From contig CP103024.1 in NCBI GenBank assembly GCA_024752435.1, positions 310,001-374,000 of the forward strand: a DNA stretch of 64,000 nucleotides, in the 5' to 3' direction. Position 1 is the stretch's first letter; each line of letters begins with the position of its first letter. This document shows, piece after piece, positions 22,079 to 33,118 of the stretch. A program made the translations under genes and the position numbers. Under the pieces are notes generated by a model. The model was not told the DNA's origin. It saw only the letters and a program-made list of their open reading frames with translations, and made no database searches. The DNA is from Allantophomopsis cytisporea. Lineage: Eukaryota; Ascomycota; Leotiomycetes; Phacidiales; Phacidiaceae.

Positions 22079-23172
22079 TCACAGTACGATGAGCATTCTT
22101 GAGAGCAAGCCATATTGACGCTCGAACCAATCATCAAAAAGATCGAAAACGCACTTGACAGATTGTACATCCTTATTGCAAGACGAGTTTTCAACATGCT
22201 GGAACAAAGCACTTAGAGTAACGAATTGCGCCTTGCAGGATCCGTTTGGACAGATGAATACCTTTGGATCATGGATCGGCTTCTGCAAGTGGGTAGTCAG
22301 GGTCTGTGACGAGCCAGAGTAAAAGTCACAGTAAGGACATTCCCAGGTGCCATCAGACTTGTCCAGGTGCTTATATCGCGCCTCTCGGTCTCGTAGCTTC
22401 TCCTGCGTTAGATACTGCCGCTCGCTAGGGTTGATGAAAGATCCATTCTTGCTGAAGCCTTTTAACAACCAATGGAGTTGCTCGCGATTCGGAGAGCCAG
22501 GACACTTTCCTGCCTCCCAATGAATAATGGCTGCGGACCGACAGGCAAAGTCCTGCCCACAGCTGCCTGCACAATTGATGAGGCGTGGTAGGTGAACTTT
22601 GGAGTGCTAGGGACTGTGAGATTTTTTACAATCATAAAGAAGGAACTTACTTGTTGAAGCTCGTTCTGAGATCCTAGCTCGCGCTTGCAATTTTTGCACC
22701 AGAAGTGGCGAAGGCTATGTGCGATGTGGCTGGACAACGACCCAGCAGACTGAAACTCTTCGTCACAGCGTTGGCAGTAATAGTGTTCGTGGTCGCTGAT
22801 TTTATGGTCTCTGAGCTTATGTGCAGAATCGAATTTGGTAAGACAGGTCAGACAATAGTCATGCTTTGTGGGTTCTTTTCTCCAGTGGTCGTGTAAGCTC
22901 TGTAGATCAACCAAGTCCTTGCCACATCCTGCTGTATCACAGACATGGTGAGCAGTCGAATCATCATTATGTTGCTGTCTGGAAGATGGGTTGATGAAAT
23001 TACGCTCGCATCTCGCACAGTATGTATCGCGGTGAATGTTGCTATTGGCCCAATGCTGCTGGATAGCAGACCAGTTCACAAAACACCGCTGGCATGTTCT
23101 GCAATACTCCTGATCTTCTTCTTCTTCTTCGGAGGTGGAATCGTATTCGCTGTCCCAACCGTATGGGTACAT
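22079..23172 (-). CDS. C2H2 zinc-finger protein, shorter paralogue (paralogue B)
   Basis: Exons 23172-22651 and 22606-22079 encode 349 aa; the intron is only 44 nt (22650-22607, GTAAGT...TAG) and sits at the same place in the protein as in paralogue A. The start MYPYGWDSEYDSTSEEEE aligns with MNRYGGDGGYDSTSSEDEEE of paralogue A, so the longer upstream frame to 23358 is not used. Fingers: YCRTC, YCARC, VCDTAGC (C-X4-C), YCLTC, YCQRC and WCKNC, then the shared C-terminal domain with CAGSCGQDF, IIHWEAGKC, NPSERQYLTQEKLRDREARY, CPYCDFYSGSSQTLTTHL and a last C-X4-C finger. It lacks about six of the 26-residue repeats of paralogue A. It lies in opposite orientation, with the polymerase gene between the two. 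Confidence 0.88.
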
Positions 23173-25874
23173 CCTCAAGGTAAGATTGCAAGAAGGTATC
23201 GAAATCGATGGAAGTGTTCGTGAGTTACTTTCTAGAAGCTGAAATGCCACCGGCGTAAGGGTGGAGTTATGTATTGATATCACAGTGTGATTGTGATACA
23301 AACGATAAATCGTGAAGACCACAGACAATCCCATTCCGCATCTCCTCACGCAACACAATCGAACAACTGACTTCCCTTTTCTCAGACCTTCCTTTGTAGT
23401 TGAAAGTTTCTTTTCGTCAAAGAAGTGACCTAGAGATGAGGATGTGAATTTGACAATTGACGGTATAATATCACAGCACGGCCTTGCAGGGATCTTTGAA
23501 TGATAATCATACAGCAGGTACCTTATTCTTTAGGTTCTGTAATGCTTTTGAGTGGGTAGTACCTGCCTAAGGTACTTACTATAGGTAAGGTAGGGTATCT
23601 TGATAGGCTTAGGCTACATCTTCTGGGTCCAAGGGCTTATTCGTTACTCTAACACCTGCTAAGGAAGCTCTTGATTGACAGCGAATGATCATAGCTTGTA
23701 AATTTCAACGACACTTTGATATTCGTACGTGGACAAAGAGTTTTGTGCTCTTCTTTGGACCTCATAGCATTCCTACTGTTCATTAAGGATAATAAACGCA
23801 ATACTTTCTTGCCTTTCTCCCAACATACTCGCCAAAGGGAATTTGAGCAAAATGAGGAAACAAGGACAGGACGAAGTGTGAAGAGGAAGACGGTAAGAGT
23901 TAAGTATGTCACCATAGCTTATAATTTGAATGGCTAGTATTTAAATCTGCAATGTCGTCGTTCCATTCTCACCTTGAAGCAGTCACAATTTTAAGTAAGC
24001 AGTTATCATCTTCTGTTCAGTATTTTTATGATCGGAGTAAATGCGCCTGGCGTGTACAAAGACAATCTGTAAGGGAACAGTTCATCAAAGCAATCAAGAA
24101 GCCAAAACAATACTATAAGCGACGTCATAAAAGTATCAGCTGAAGGAACAGCTTCGTGTTCTTGTAGCGGTGTGCTAGTGGAACAGCCTCAAATTATACT
24201 TTTCTGCACAACATCTCAAAGCACGAAGTTACTTGCATGTACATACATATATATGTACAGTGCCGTGGTAGCATATGACCAGCTCCTCTGCATCTCCTTT
24301 TTGCACACTGCGTACTCTCTCATACCTTAGATTCCACGTGTGCTCACTTTCCAGACCGTCCACCCTCATTCCAGCGATCATTGCAATGTGTTGGTCGCGT
24401 TGCGGGTGCGCAGCCGGTTCGCTGCAGAAGGTACAGAAGGTTCAACAGCTTTCTGATATCTCTCGTCAGTTCCTATTTCTCGTGTCTTTTACCCCTTTCA
24501 TGTGTTGCACTGCTGATAACAGCCAGAAACGGCCTGAAACCGGGTGTCTTTAGTGATGCCAGCAGACAGAACATCCTGAAGGGGGAATTACTTGCTGCAT
24601 AGCAAGCAGAGAGGCGCTTATTCATAGTGCCGGCTGCCTCGGAAGGTATGATGTATATCATACGGAGAGACTGGCAGGAAACATGAGAGACTTCAGGTAT
24701 ATTGAGTATGGATCGGCAATATTTGAGGGGCGGATGCAAGTAAAGAGCATGTGGAGATGACACTCAGACTGGTATCGCACTCGAGGCCGTTGGGGAGGCC
24801 GTCACTTACTGCGTAGAAGCAGGCCGAGCATTAAGTTTCTGCCCGTGAAGAGCAACAAACACTACGATCTCTCTGCCGATATATTAAGCTGTTGGGTATC
24901 TTCCCCACCTAGCAGTTCCACATGGTGAGCATTGCGTTGGAAACGCTATATCAAGAAACGATCTTCTATCATGTTATATATTAGAGTCAGAAATTAATTG
25001 AGATAGTTGATTACATACAATAAGCAACGTGCTTCTGGCAAATTGTTCCTCGACTCAAGAAACGCATGGGAATGTTCATAGAAACGACTATTGATTCTAG
25101 CTGCAGCCCCCAACCAGAGGATGGCGCGTGGGGAGAGAGCGGGGACGCCCTGGATGCTGCCCCTTGACCTGAGGGTGTGAGGGCAGATGGGAGGCATGGA
25201 GGGACAAGGTGACCGTGTTCTCCAACAAACTGAACGGACACGCCACAAATGCAATTCCAACATCTTGCATGTCCTTAGTCGATGCATCCTTGACCTTAGA
25301 GACTCAAAGTCAGTATGGTTCTCTGCGGCTCGGAGGGAAGACCGGGATCACAATACGAATAAGACTTACGAGTCCTCAATCGACTGACATAACTCAAAAC
25401 CATTCCTACCTTGGCTGTATGCTCTGTGTCTTGTCTACCATGGCATGGGAGAGAACAGATGACTGAGGTATCTTGTGAAACACGTCAACAGTGGGGATCT
25501 ACCTGCTCATCATTCTCATTCTGCCAGAAATCGAAAATGTATGTCTTTGGTCATTTTGTAACCCGGTCAAATGCAGGACCACAGTGGGGGGAGAGGGTCG
25601 ACAGTTGGGAGGCGTCGTTGTGTTGGAAAATATTCGGGAAAGGGTGAGCGTCCGATTCGATGGCTGCTAGATGAGATGTTAGATGATAGACTAGGAGTCG
25701 ACAAGGACTCGGCACACTCTATTCGCACCAATGTGCATCAAACACTCAAAACAACAGCCAACCCTTGCTTTATACCATGTATGTATGTACAGACAGCCTG
25801 CAGTGCATTTTATGGAGCAAGCATGCGAATTGCCAGTCGGAGGGGATTGCCTGTTCTTTACTTACGACGTGCAT

Positions 25875-25900
25875 GAGTGTGAGTGTGAGTGTGAGTGTGA
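25875..25900. repeat. (GAGTGT)n microsatellite
   Basis: About four units of GAGTGT in tandem. Confidence 0.8.
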
Positions 25901-25955
25901 TGACGGTCATACAAGAAGTAACAAAGTATGTAGAGTATGTATGATCTGTAATACG

Positions 25956-25958
<3 letters not shown>

Positions 25959-25989
<31 letters not shown>

Positions 25990-25993
25990 TGTT
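25959..25993. repeat. (ATGT)n microsatellite
   Basis: About eight and a half perfect ATGT tetranucleotide units. Confidence 0.9.
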
Positions 25994-26323
25994 TTTATAT
26001 ACTTCATACTGTGTGGAGCATGGTCGCTTTCAACAAAGTATTTCTTCTCTCAATCCCTCTCCCGAAGTAATTGTATTTAGAATCTCTGCCTCTCAAAATC
26101 CCTAGTATTATTGCTTCCACGGCATCGACCTCGCCTTGCTTTTTCCCGCTGTATTTCCCGAACAAGATCATTTGCTCCGCACATAAAGGCGAAAGACTGG
26201 GGAAAATAACAAGGGTCGTCGGCAACGTCTCAACTGACTTTAAATCCACTACAAGCCAAGCAAACAATAACACGGACCAAACTCACCGTGTATTTCTCAT
26301 GAGTGCTTGGATACAAAGTAAAA

Positions 26324-26387
26324 GAAGTGAAGCGAAGTAGGGTGAAGTGAAGTGAAGTGAAGTGAATTGAATTGAATTGAATTGAAG
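26324..26387. repeat. (GAAGT)n grading into (GAATT)n microsatellite
   Basis: Imperfect GAAGT/GAAGC units lead into perfect GAAGT units and then GAATT units. The G-to-T switch of one unit type to another across the array suggests spread of a variant unit. Confidence 0.85.
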
Positions 26388-27595
26388 CGCGGTCAACATA
26401 ATAAGCCAGACCTTTGGTTGCAGGGTAAATTCATGAACTGATCAAAGCCGCACACCCTTATCCTTCAATCTCCAGAATCCAAAAGGCCAAGATTTGATGA
26501 TTGTGTTCTCCCGGTTGATCACGCTTCCCTCACACGGGATCCCCACAAAGAAATATGTGCGGCTTGACGGCTTGCTCGCACCCTCGCAGCATCAATCTGG
26601 ATATTTTGGGTATTTCTGTCCTGTCCCTCGCCGCGGAGTGCTTCCATTGACCATGTCTATTGGGTAACTGCGGTGGCTTTACTGGAACAATTCGGCTGCG
26701 TCGCGCGCATTTCATTCGCGGAAGAATTACAAGGGTAAATCCTCCGCTACCCCAAAGTATCTCGACGCCATACGCCGTGCCATGAAAGATTGGCTTCATA
26801 TGGGGTATGGGGTATGGGGTAATGGCTTGTCCAAGGCTCCGTTGAATCGTACTACGTAAGCTCATTGTTGTGGAGAACTGGAGAAAATAGATGAAAAGAA
26901 ACTGGGCTATTCTTCGCGCAGAGACGAAGTCAAGCTGAGCGATTGGAAAGGCCATTTCTGGAATTATTTCTCCTTGGATGCCACCTGATTGATGACTGAG
27001 ACTGAGGGTCCTGATTTTCCGCTCTCACTCACTCTCTCAACTCTCTCGCTCTCTCGCTCTCTCGCTCCAGACTCTCCCGTCGCCCCTCATCATTCACTCT
27101 CTACCAAACTCAATCCACTCTCGACCTGACGAGCCGACCTCGTTTCCACTATCTTACTGCATACCGGTCCTTCGATTGTATTGCATAAGCTTTTTAGCTT
27201 CGATAATGGCTGGTAATTGATGATTAAGTGGTGAAGGGTGGTGGTCATCGGTAACATTGTGTGGTAACGCGTCGACAAACCTTCCCACCCCTGGTCGTCA
27301 CATCCGCAATATATCTTCCCTGCAGTAACATGCAGACTGAGAGCATGCACCTCGATGTTGTACGAGTGAGGACATTCCCGAAAAGTCTACATAATCTCAT
27401 GCCCTTCCCCCCCCCCCCACCACTCCTCCTTCTCTCTAGAAAGTTGATCTGATTATTGAATATTGAATATTGATTCCCGTCGGCTCTATCATAGGTGTTG
27501 ACTGATCGCATTCATTTATTCATCCCTTTTCGTCACTTTTTCGGGGGTCAAGTATAGGGAATTAACGTGGTTGAAGAGTCTATCCTTTGCCCAAG

Positions 27596-29424
27596 ATGAT
27601 GGACAAAACGAGAGCCTACAACTGGTAATTAGCGACCGCTAATCCCCAACAATGTCACAGCCGAATTATGAGCTGATTTGAGACAACCCAGGTATATTTC
27701 GCTGGTGGCAGCATCATGTATGGTACTCTACGGTTACGATGCTTCTGTCTACAATTCCGTTCAGGGATCCGACAATTGGAATGCCTACTTTAACAATCCC
27801 GTGAGTTTTCTTCAGGAGAACGACGAGCTCTTGACTGACAGCAAGTGTAGGATGCCGAGAAGATTGGAGCTGTCAACACTGCCTACACAGTTGGCGCTAT
27901 TGTTGCGGGTTGGTTCTTTGGAGGCCCTTTGGTATGAATTATTGTCGTTGCAGCATTAAATAATGGAATCCAGAGCTGACATTTTCGTAGGCAGACTACC
28001 TCGGACGAAGATGGGGCATGGGAATAGGATGTTTCCTGACCATCATCGCAACTTTCATTCAGACCTTCTCACCAAGACATTCACTTGGCTGCTTCATTGG
28101 TGGTAGAGTTATCATCGGTCTTGGACAAGGAATTGCCCTTAGTTCGTATCCTCCCCCCTTCACACACACTCCATCCTAACAAACCCCTAGCTGCAGGACC
28201 AATTTACATCGGCGAGCTCGCACCCCCTGATATTCGCGGAAAGATTATGTCCTTCTGGCAGATGTTTTATAGTGTCGGTTCCTTCATTGCCTACTGGGTG
28301 AACTTTGCCTGCACAAAGCATGTCGAAGAACTTGGCGAATGGGACTGGAAGATGGTAGTGATGTTCCAACTCCTCGTGCCCACCATAATTATCTGCCTGC
28401 TCCCATTTATCCCGGAATCTCCCCGTTGGTACATCCAGCATGGCTCACAGGTTGAGCGGGCACGCCAATCCCTCCGCCGCGTGCGCCAGACCGAGCAAGA
28501 GGTCGAGGACGAAGTGCTAGTGATCCGCGAGGCTATCGAGTTCGAGAAGGAAGCCATTTCTTCATCCTACTCGGCTCTCTGGAAGGACCGCTCCGTTCGC
28601 AAGCGTCTCTTACTGGCATTCATTCTTAACGCAGGTCAGCAGGTGACAGGCCAGGGCACATTGAACACTTACTCAACGAAGATCTACAAGAAGGTGTTTA
28701 CGAACAAGAGCACTATCGCACTGATCAATGCCCTCAATGCAACCTTCGGTATCTTGTTTACCGCCAACGCAATCTGGACCGTCGACCGCTTCGGACGTAA
28801 ATTCCTGCTCATTGTTGGCGCCATCGGCATGGCGGCGTGCATGATCATCGTAGCCTCCGTCGGTATCGCGACACCTGATACAGCGAATGGAGGCAAGACA
28901 GAGTCCGTGGGCATTGCGATTGTGTTCTTGCTGTTCTTCTTCATCTTATTCTACAAGCCTTCGTGGGGTGCGACAGTATGGATTTGGACGGCAGAGATTT
29001 TCAGTATGAACGTACGCGCGCAGGCCGTCGGCATGTGTTCGCAGATGCAGAATGTCGCCAACTCGATCCTGCAACAGTTCTTCCCAACCTTCCTCAACAA
29101 CTGCGGCTTGTAAGTCTCCCATCCCTCCCAATAACCATATACCAGCCGCTAACCCCATTAAGTTACACATTCTATTTCTTCGCTGGAATAAACGTCCTCC
29201 TGGGCCTCTTCGTCTTCTTCCTGGTCCCAGAGACCAAGAAGGTCTCGCTCGAAGAAATGGATGTCCTATTCGGCGGCTCCAACCATGTGGAGAAAGGTGG
29301 CGACCTATTGCATATCGAGGATGCGCACCATGCGCATGTCGGTGTTGATAACATGTCGAGCACGGATGGTGTACATGGTGTACCTGTTGAGAGACATGCT
29401 CACGTCGCCGAGGTCAAGGAATAG
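27596..29424 (+). CDS. MFS sugar transporter (hexose/lactose-permease-like)
   Basis: Six exons, 27596-27624, 27692-27800, 27851-27931, 27991-28141, 28191-29109 and 29163-29424, encode 516 aa. All phases agree. Introns are 49-67 nt; the donor at 28142 is the weak GTTCGT. Sugar-porter signatures present: YGYDASVYNSVQ in TM1, ADYLGRRWGMGIGC, GRVIIGLGQGIA, PESPRWYIQHG after TM6, DRFGRKFLL and PETKKVSLEEMD. The exon series and order match fungal sugar transporters of the lactose/hexose permease group. TM7 reads QQVTGQGTLNTY, without the usual QQxxGxNxxxYY arrangement, so specificity may differ. The His-rich C-terminus (HHAHVG, ERHAHV) is cytosolic. It should import a sugar across the plasma membrane by proton symport; the substrate is unknown. 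Confidence 0.9.
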
Positions 29425-30002
29425 ATCGGCTGTGGCGCATAGCAGTGCGCCGTGTGCTAGGTCTCGGTTTAGTTATCCTTATGTGGTGTTTCGGTGTTAA
29501 ATCGGTGTATCTAACTTATGATGTTCTTGGTCTACTGGCTTTAATGATGATATGTGATGTGCCCATGCTTGACTTTAAATTCTGCATGCTATGGATGATG
29601 TCTCTTCTAAATGTATGATACTCTTAGCTTGATCGATTTTCACTCAAGTACCGGTCTCGATATAAATTGGAAAGCCACTTTCACTTTCGAAAGTGACGGC
29701 TCAGATGGCGGTGAAAACAATCCCAACTCCTTTTCAATCATCACTTTTAGAAACAACAAAAAACAACTCAACACTAGAATCACTAACCAATAGCCCACGA
29801 TAGCCATCAAGGCGGATTAAAACGCTACAAGTGGCTATGCGCCAATTTGATACTCTAAAGTGAGCATTACGCAATAAAAGTGCTCTGGCCCAGCTCAAGT
29901 CAAGTCCAGTCAAGCCTCATGCAAACCATAGGCACATATCTAATAATAACTCACATACTTAACCACGTTAAACATAGAGACAAAAAATACCTATCTCAAC
30001 AC
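29425..30002. other. Convergent intergenic region, no gene seen
   Basis: 578 bp between the sugar-transporter stop and the two-TM gene stop; 3' UTRs only, as far as can be seen. AT-rich with a short GTCAAGTCCAGTCAAG repeat about 29896. Confidence 0.5.
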
Positions 30003-31568
30003 CTAACAATGTAACCAGAAAATCCTCCCCTCCTCCATCTCCATTACCTGATCACCACTGAAATCATCCTCACTCAGATTCTTGAACACGATGACTCCAG
30101 GCGAAGCCCGCATAATGATATCCTCGCCCACGGTCACTGGAACAGTCACCCGATGCATAGTGCAAGTATTGTCGTCCGTAGAGCCATAGCCCGATGACGA
30201 CTGTCTACCGCCGCGAGTGCGGTTCGCTGGATTTGATGGTCCCATCCCTCCTTTCACGTTTGTGGGTAGAGAATCAACAGAAATTGAACTCTCTGAAGAT
30301 AGGGATGGCTCCCGACGGGAATCAGGCACGGATCGGACTGGCGAGTTGGAAGAATTTGTTGTTGTTGATTGGTTGCCATGATGAGTGCTTGGACCAGATT
30401 GAACTGTCCTATCGGGGGCGACTATTGACTCGTTGTTAGGAGGAGTTGAGGCAGTCGAGGATGGTATGGATCGTGAAGGGCGAAATAAACGGCTCAAGAC
30501 CCCCCAAAGTGGCTGATGAAGTTGAGCTCCAGCATTGTGTGATGTATGGTCACCGGGTGCTAATGTGCTAGCCTTGGAGAGACGTCTTGGAGTGTCTGGA
30601 AGGAGAGCATCGGTTTCGGACTTGAAGACGAGGTTAGCTCTTGAGCAGACCGAATTGAATGGTACTTACCGCCCTAGTCATTGGTATTGGGTTGGATCGT
30701 TCCGGTGAGTACCTCCTATTCGATGATGTGATTTGTTGCTCCGGAGCAACGTCATCGTCTGTGAGAACGGTGAGTGCAGGATTTCGATCTGGCTGGAACG
30801 GATATTAGTTCTTGTCCAAGCCTGTCTCAATTTACATGCTCACTATATAAGCATCTTCACGCCAGTCTTCGATATTCGTTCTGGCATCATCAGATGGTCC
30901 ATCCACTTGTTGTACAGCTCGATATTGCGCCTGTGCCTCTAAACTCTTACCATGTCTACATATGGAATTACGACAGCACGCAAGGTATGCTGAGAAATTC
31001 GGCCGAGAACAACCTATGAGTCCCGTAAGGGCATCTCTTCCACGTCTTGAATTACAACACTTGAACTTCATGTAAGCATCTATGCTGCCAGAAAGATGGA
31101 GTATCTACTCACGCGTCCAATCAGTATACCAAGGGCGATACAGCAAAGAGCAACGAAAGACCAGAGAAACGCTGACACTATCCAGTACGCCGAGTCGTCG
31201 AGATTTGCTGCAAAGTCTCTTTTGGCCATTCCTTCTTTCATGAACTTCGCCTTAAACAGTGGCCAGTGCACATCCAGCTTTTGCTTCACTGTCGATACGG
31301 CGTTGTCAAGCTTTGAAGGGCCCTTGGCCTGCTTAATCTGCTCTGCAGAATCTTGAAAGTATGGTACAACAATACCAATGGCGAGTATCGAGGTCCCGAC
31401 TGCGATAAGAAGGATAGCAAGCACAACAGTGACACCGAAACGTTTCTTTAATCCCCGTGTTCTTCTTGTGCAAAATCTTCGAAATCTGTTGACTCTATCC
31501 AGTCTTTTGGTTCTTGTCTCTGCATAGAGCGACATGGTATCGGAGGTCCTTCTCGTATATTGAACCAC
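30003..31568 (-). CDS. Two-transmembrane protein with Ser-rich tail, unknown function
   Basis: At least four exons. Exon 1 is 31568-31113. A middle exon ends at 30844; its start is uncertain, at 31025, 31019 or about 30928. Then come 30792-30670 and 30620-30003. Exon 1 encodes a basic N-terminus and two hydrophobic helices: VTVVLAILLIAVGTSILAIG (about 46-65) and AYWIVSAFLWSFVALCCIAL (about 128-147), separated by a 60-residue loop with LDVHWPLFKAKFMKEG. The later exons encode a Pro/Ser/Thr-rich disordered tail and a final conserved-looking block (RVTVPVTVGEDIIMRASPG, then FKNLSEDDFSGDQ). Phases of the last three junctions fit. A second in-frame Met at 31535 is an alternative start. I do not recognise the family; a membrane-anchored protein with cytosolic C-terminus is likely. 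Confidence 0.7.
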
Positions 31569-33118
31569 GAGAACTGAGCGATTAGCTATTGGATGACGAA
31601 TGTTGAGCAGGACAATAAAGTCAAGATGTGAAGTTCAATATTTATATTGAAGTACAGAATATGAGCCGACGAATACTATCGATATACAACACGATGAAGG
31701 TGCTTACGAAACGGTGTGCTTCTGTGATTGTCGTACTCCCAAGGCAAGAGCAATCTTGGTCGTTGAAGAAGGAGGAATGGACATCCGCAACAGACGAGGT
31801 ACTTGCAAACAATTCTGCGACATTTTCAACAGTCAATTCCAAGTCAGGAACAGCTTCGGTCGAAAAAAGTCCCTTCGTATCTCAATTGTTTCTATAAGAA
31901 GCAAGAGCGACTGCTTTTTCGCAAAAGAAGATACGTGCTGTCAGCTCAATACAGCCATGTCCACAACGTTAGTCGTGATCATCCGTCCACTAAGGTATCT
32001 ATAGACGCCAATACAACAACCATACTCAAGCAGAAGTGTGTTGGAAATTCGCAATCTTTGTAACTTCAAAGCACCTCGTCTCTCATTACTATATATCTGC
32101 TCGAGAAAGCTGAACCGAATTTATATCTTTCATCTTCGTAATACAGGATATGTTATTATTGTCGAGCACCCTTGAATATACAAATGGCGGTTAGAAGGAG
32201 ACAAAAGGAAGAGGGGGGAAGAAGCTTCGCAAGTCACAGATTGGTCTCAATACCGAGCCTCAAATTACTAGGTAACAAAAACGCTTGTAACAATTCTACT
32301 CATCCTGCTAATACTGAAAGTAGTCTATCAAATCGTTTCATCAACAGTAGAAAGGCCTTCACTACCACAGTCTACTTATTGAACAAGCATAAAAGTGATG
32401 ATATTGGCTGGGAGAAGTTCATATAGACAATATACATATATGCTTCACGCGAGGTGAATCAAGATATGCGAGATAGAATGTACCTCAGTTGCTCTAATGC
32501 CCCTCTAAAGACCCAGCTAACCCTGAATTATTTATATCCATCAATCCTGCGTTTCATTCCACCATTCAATCCCAGTTCTGCTTTATACATTGTGCAACTT
32601 TCTACTCTCCTCATCATGAACAAAGAGCATGGGTTTATAGAGGTGAGAGTTTGATTGTGATTAGGGTAGTGCCGAGAACTCTTCCGTGGGTGATTTTGCT
32701 TGAATTCAGATCGAGAGATAGCACACTTACATATATGTACATACGTTTTAGATACGAAGAAATTCCTCTCGGGCCAGAACTGTTCTGTAATGTCCAAGAA
32801 TTCAAGCAGTACCTTCTATGTATCAATAACCATGTAATCAATATATTATGTACCGTCTAATATCTCGCACCGATTGTCATATCGTCACGCACAAGTATCC
32901 CCGACATTCTGGGCTCCAAACAAGATATCACGTTGCAACAACAGCACATCACCAACATAAGAGTCAGATAGTCCAAACAGACAAAGCAACATCGGGTATC
33001 TATTAATTTAAATATACAGAATGCACTACGTCAACCTTCCGACCTTGTAATCATAACCCCACTCACAGCCCTCCAACGACAACCGCCAAAAAATCCTCAA
33101 TCCCCACAAGCAAAGAAA
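31569..33118. other. 1.5-kb AT-rich intergenic region
   Basis: No supportable gene. Holds the promoter of the two-TM gene and the 3' flank of the Zn2Cys6 gene ending at 33119. Short open frames at 31628-32063 overlap in several frames and look random. Confidence 0.5.

Larger units (their letters stand above)
23173..27595. other. 4.4-kb gene-poor region with microsatellites
   Basis: No convincing coding sequence on either strand. Short open frames are of random composition. It includes TACCTAAGGTA-type short palindromic motifs about 23520-23610, simple repeats (listed separately), a 12-base C run at 27407-27418, and a pyrimidine-rich CT tract at 27027-27070 upstream of the sugar transporter, which is promoter-like. 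A non-coding RNA or a fast-evolving gene cannot be excluded. Confidence 0.5.

Noticed and set aside
21820..22212. 130-codon hydrophobic minus-strand frame
   Set aside because: Overlaps exon 2 of zinc-finger paralogue B in another frame; hydrophobicity follows AT content.
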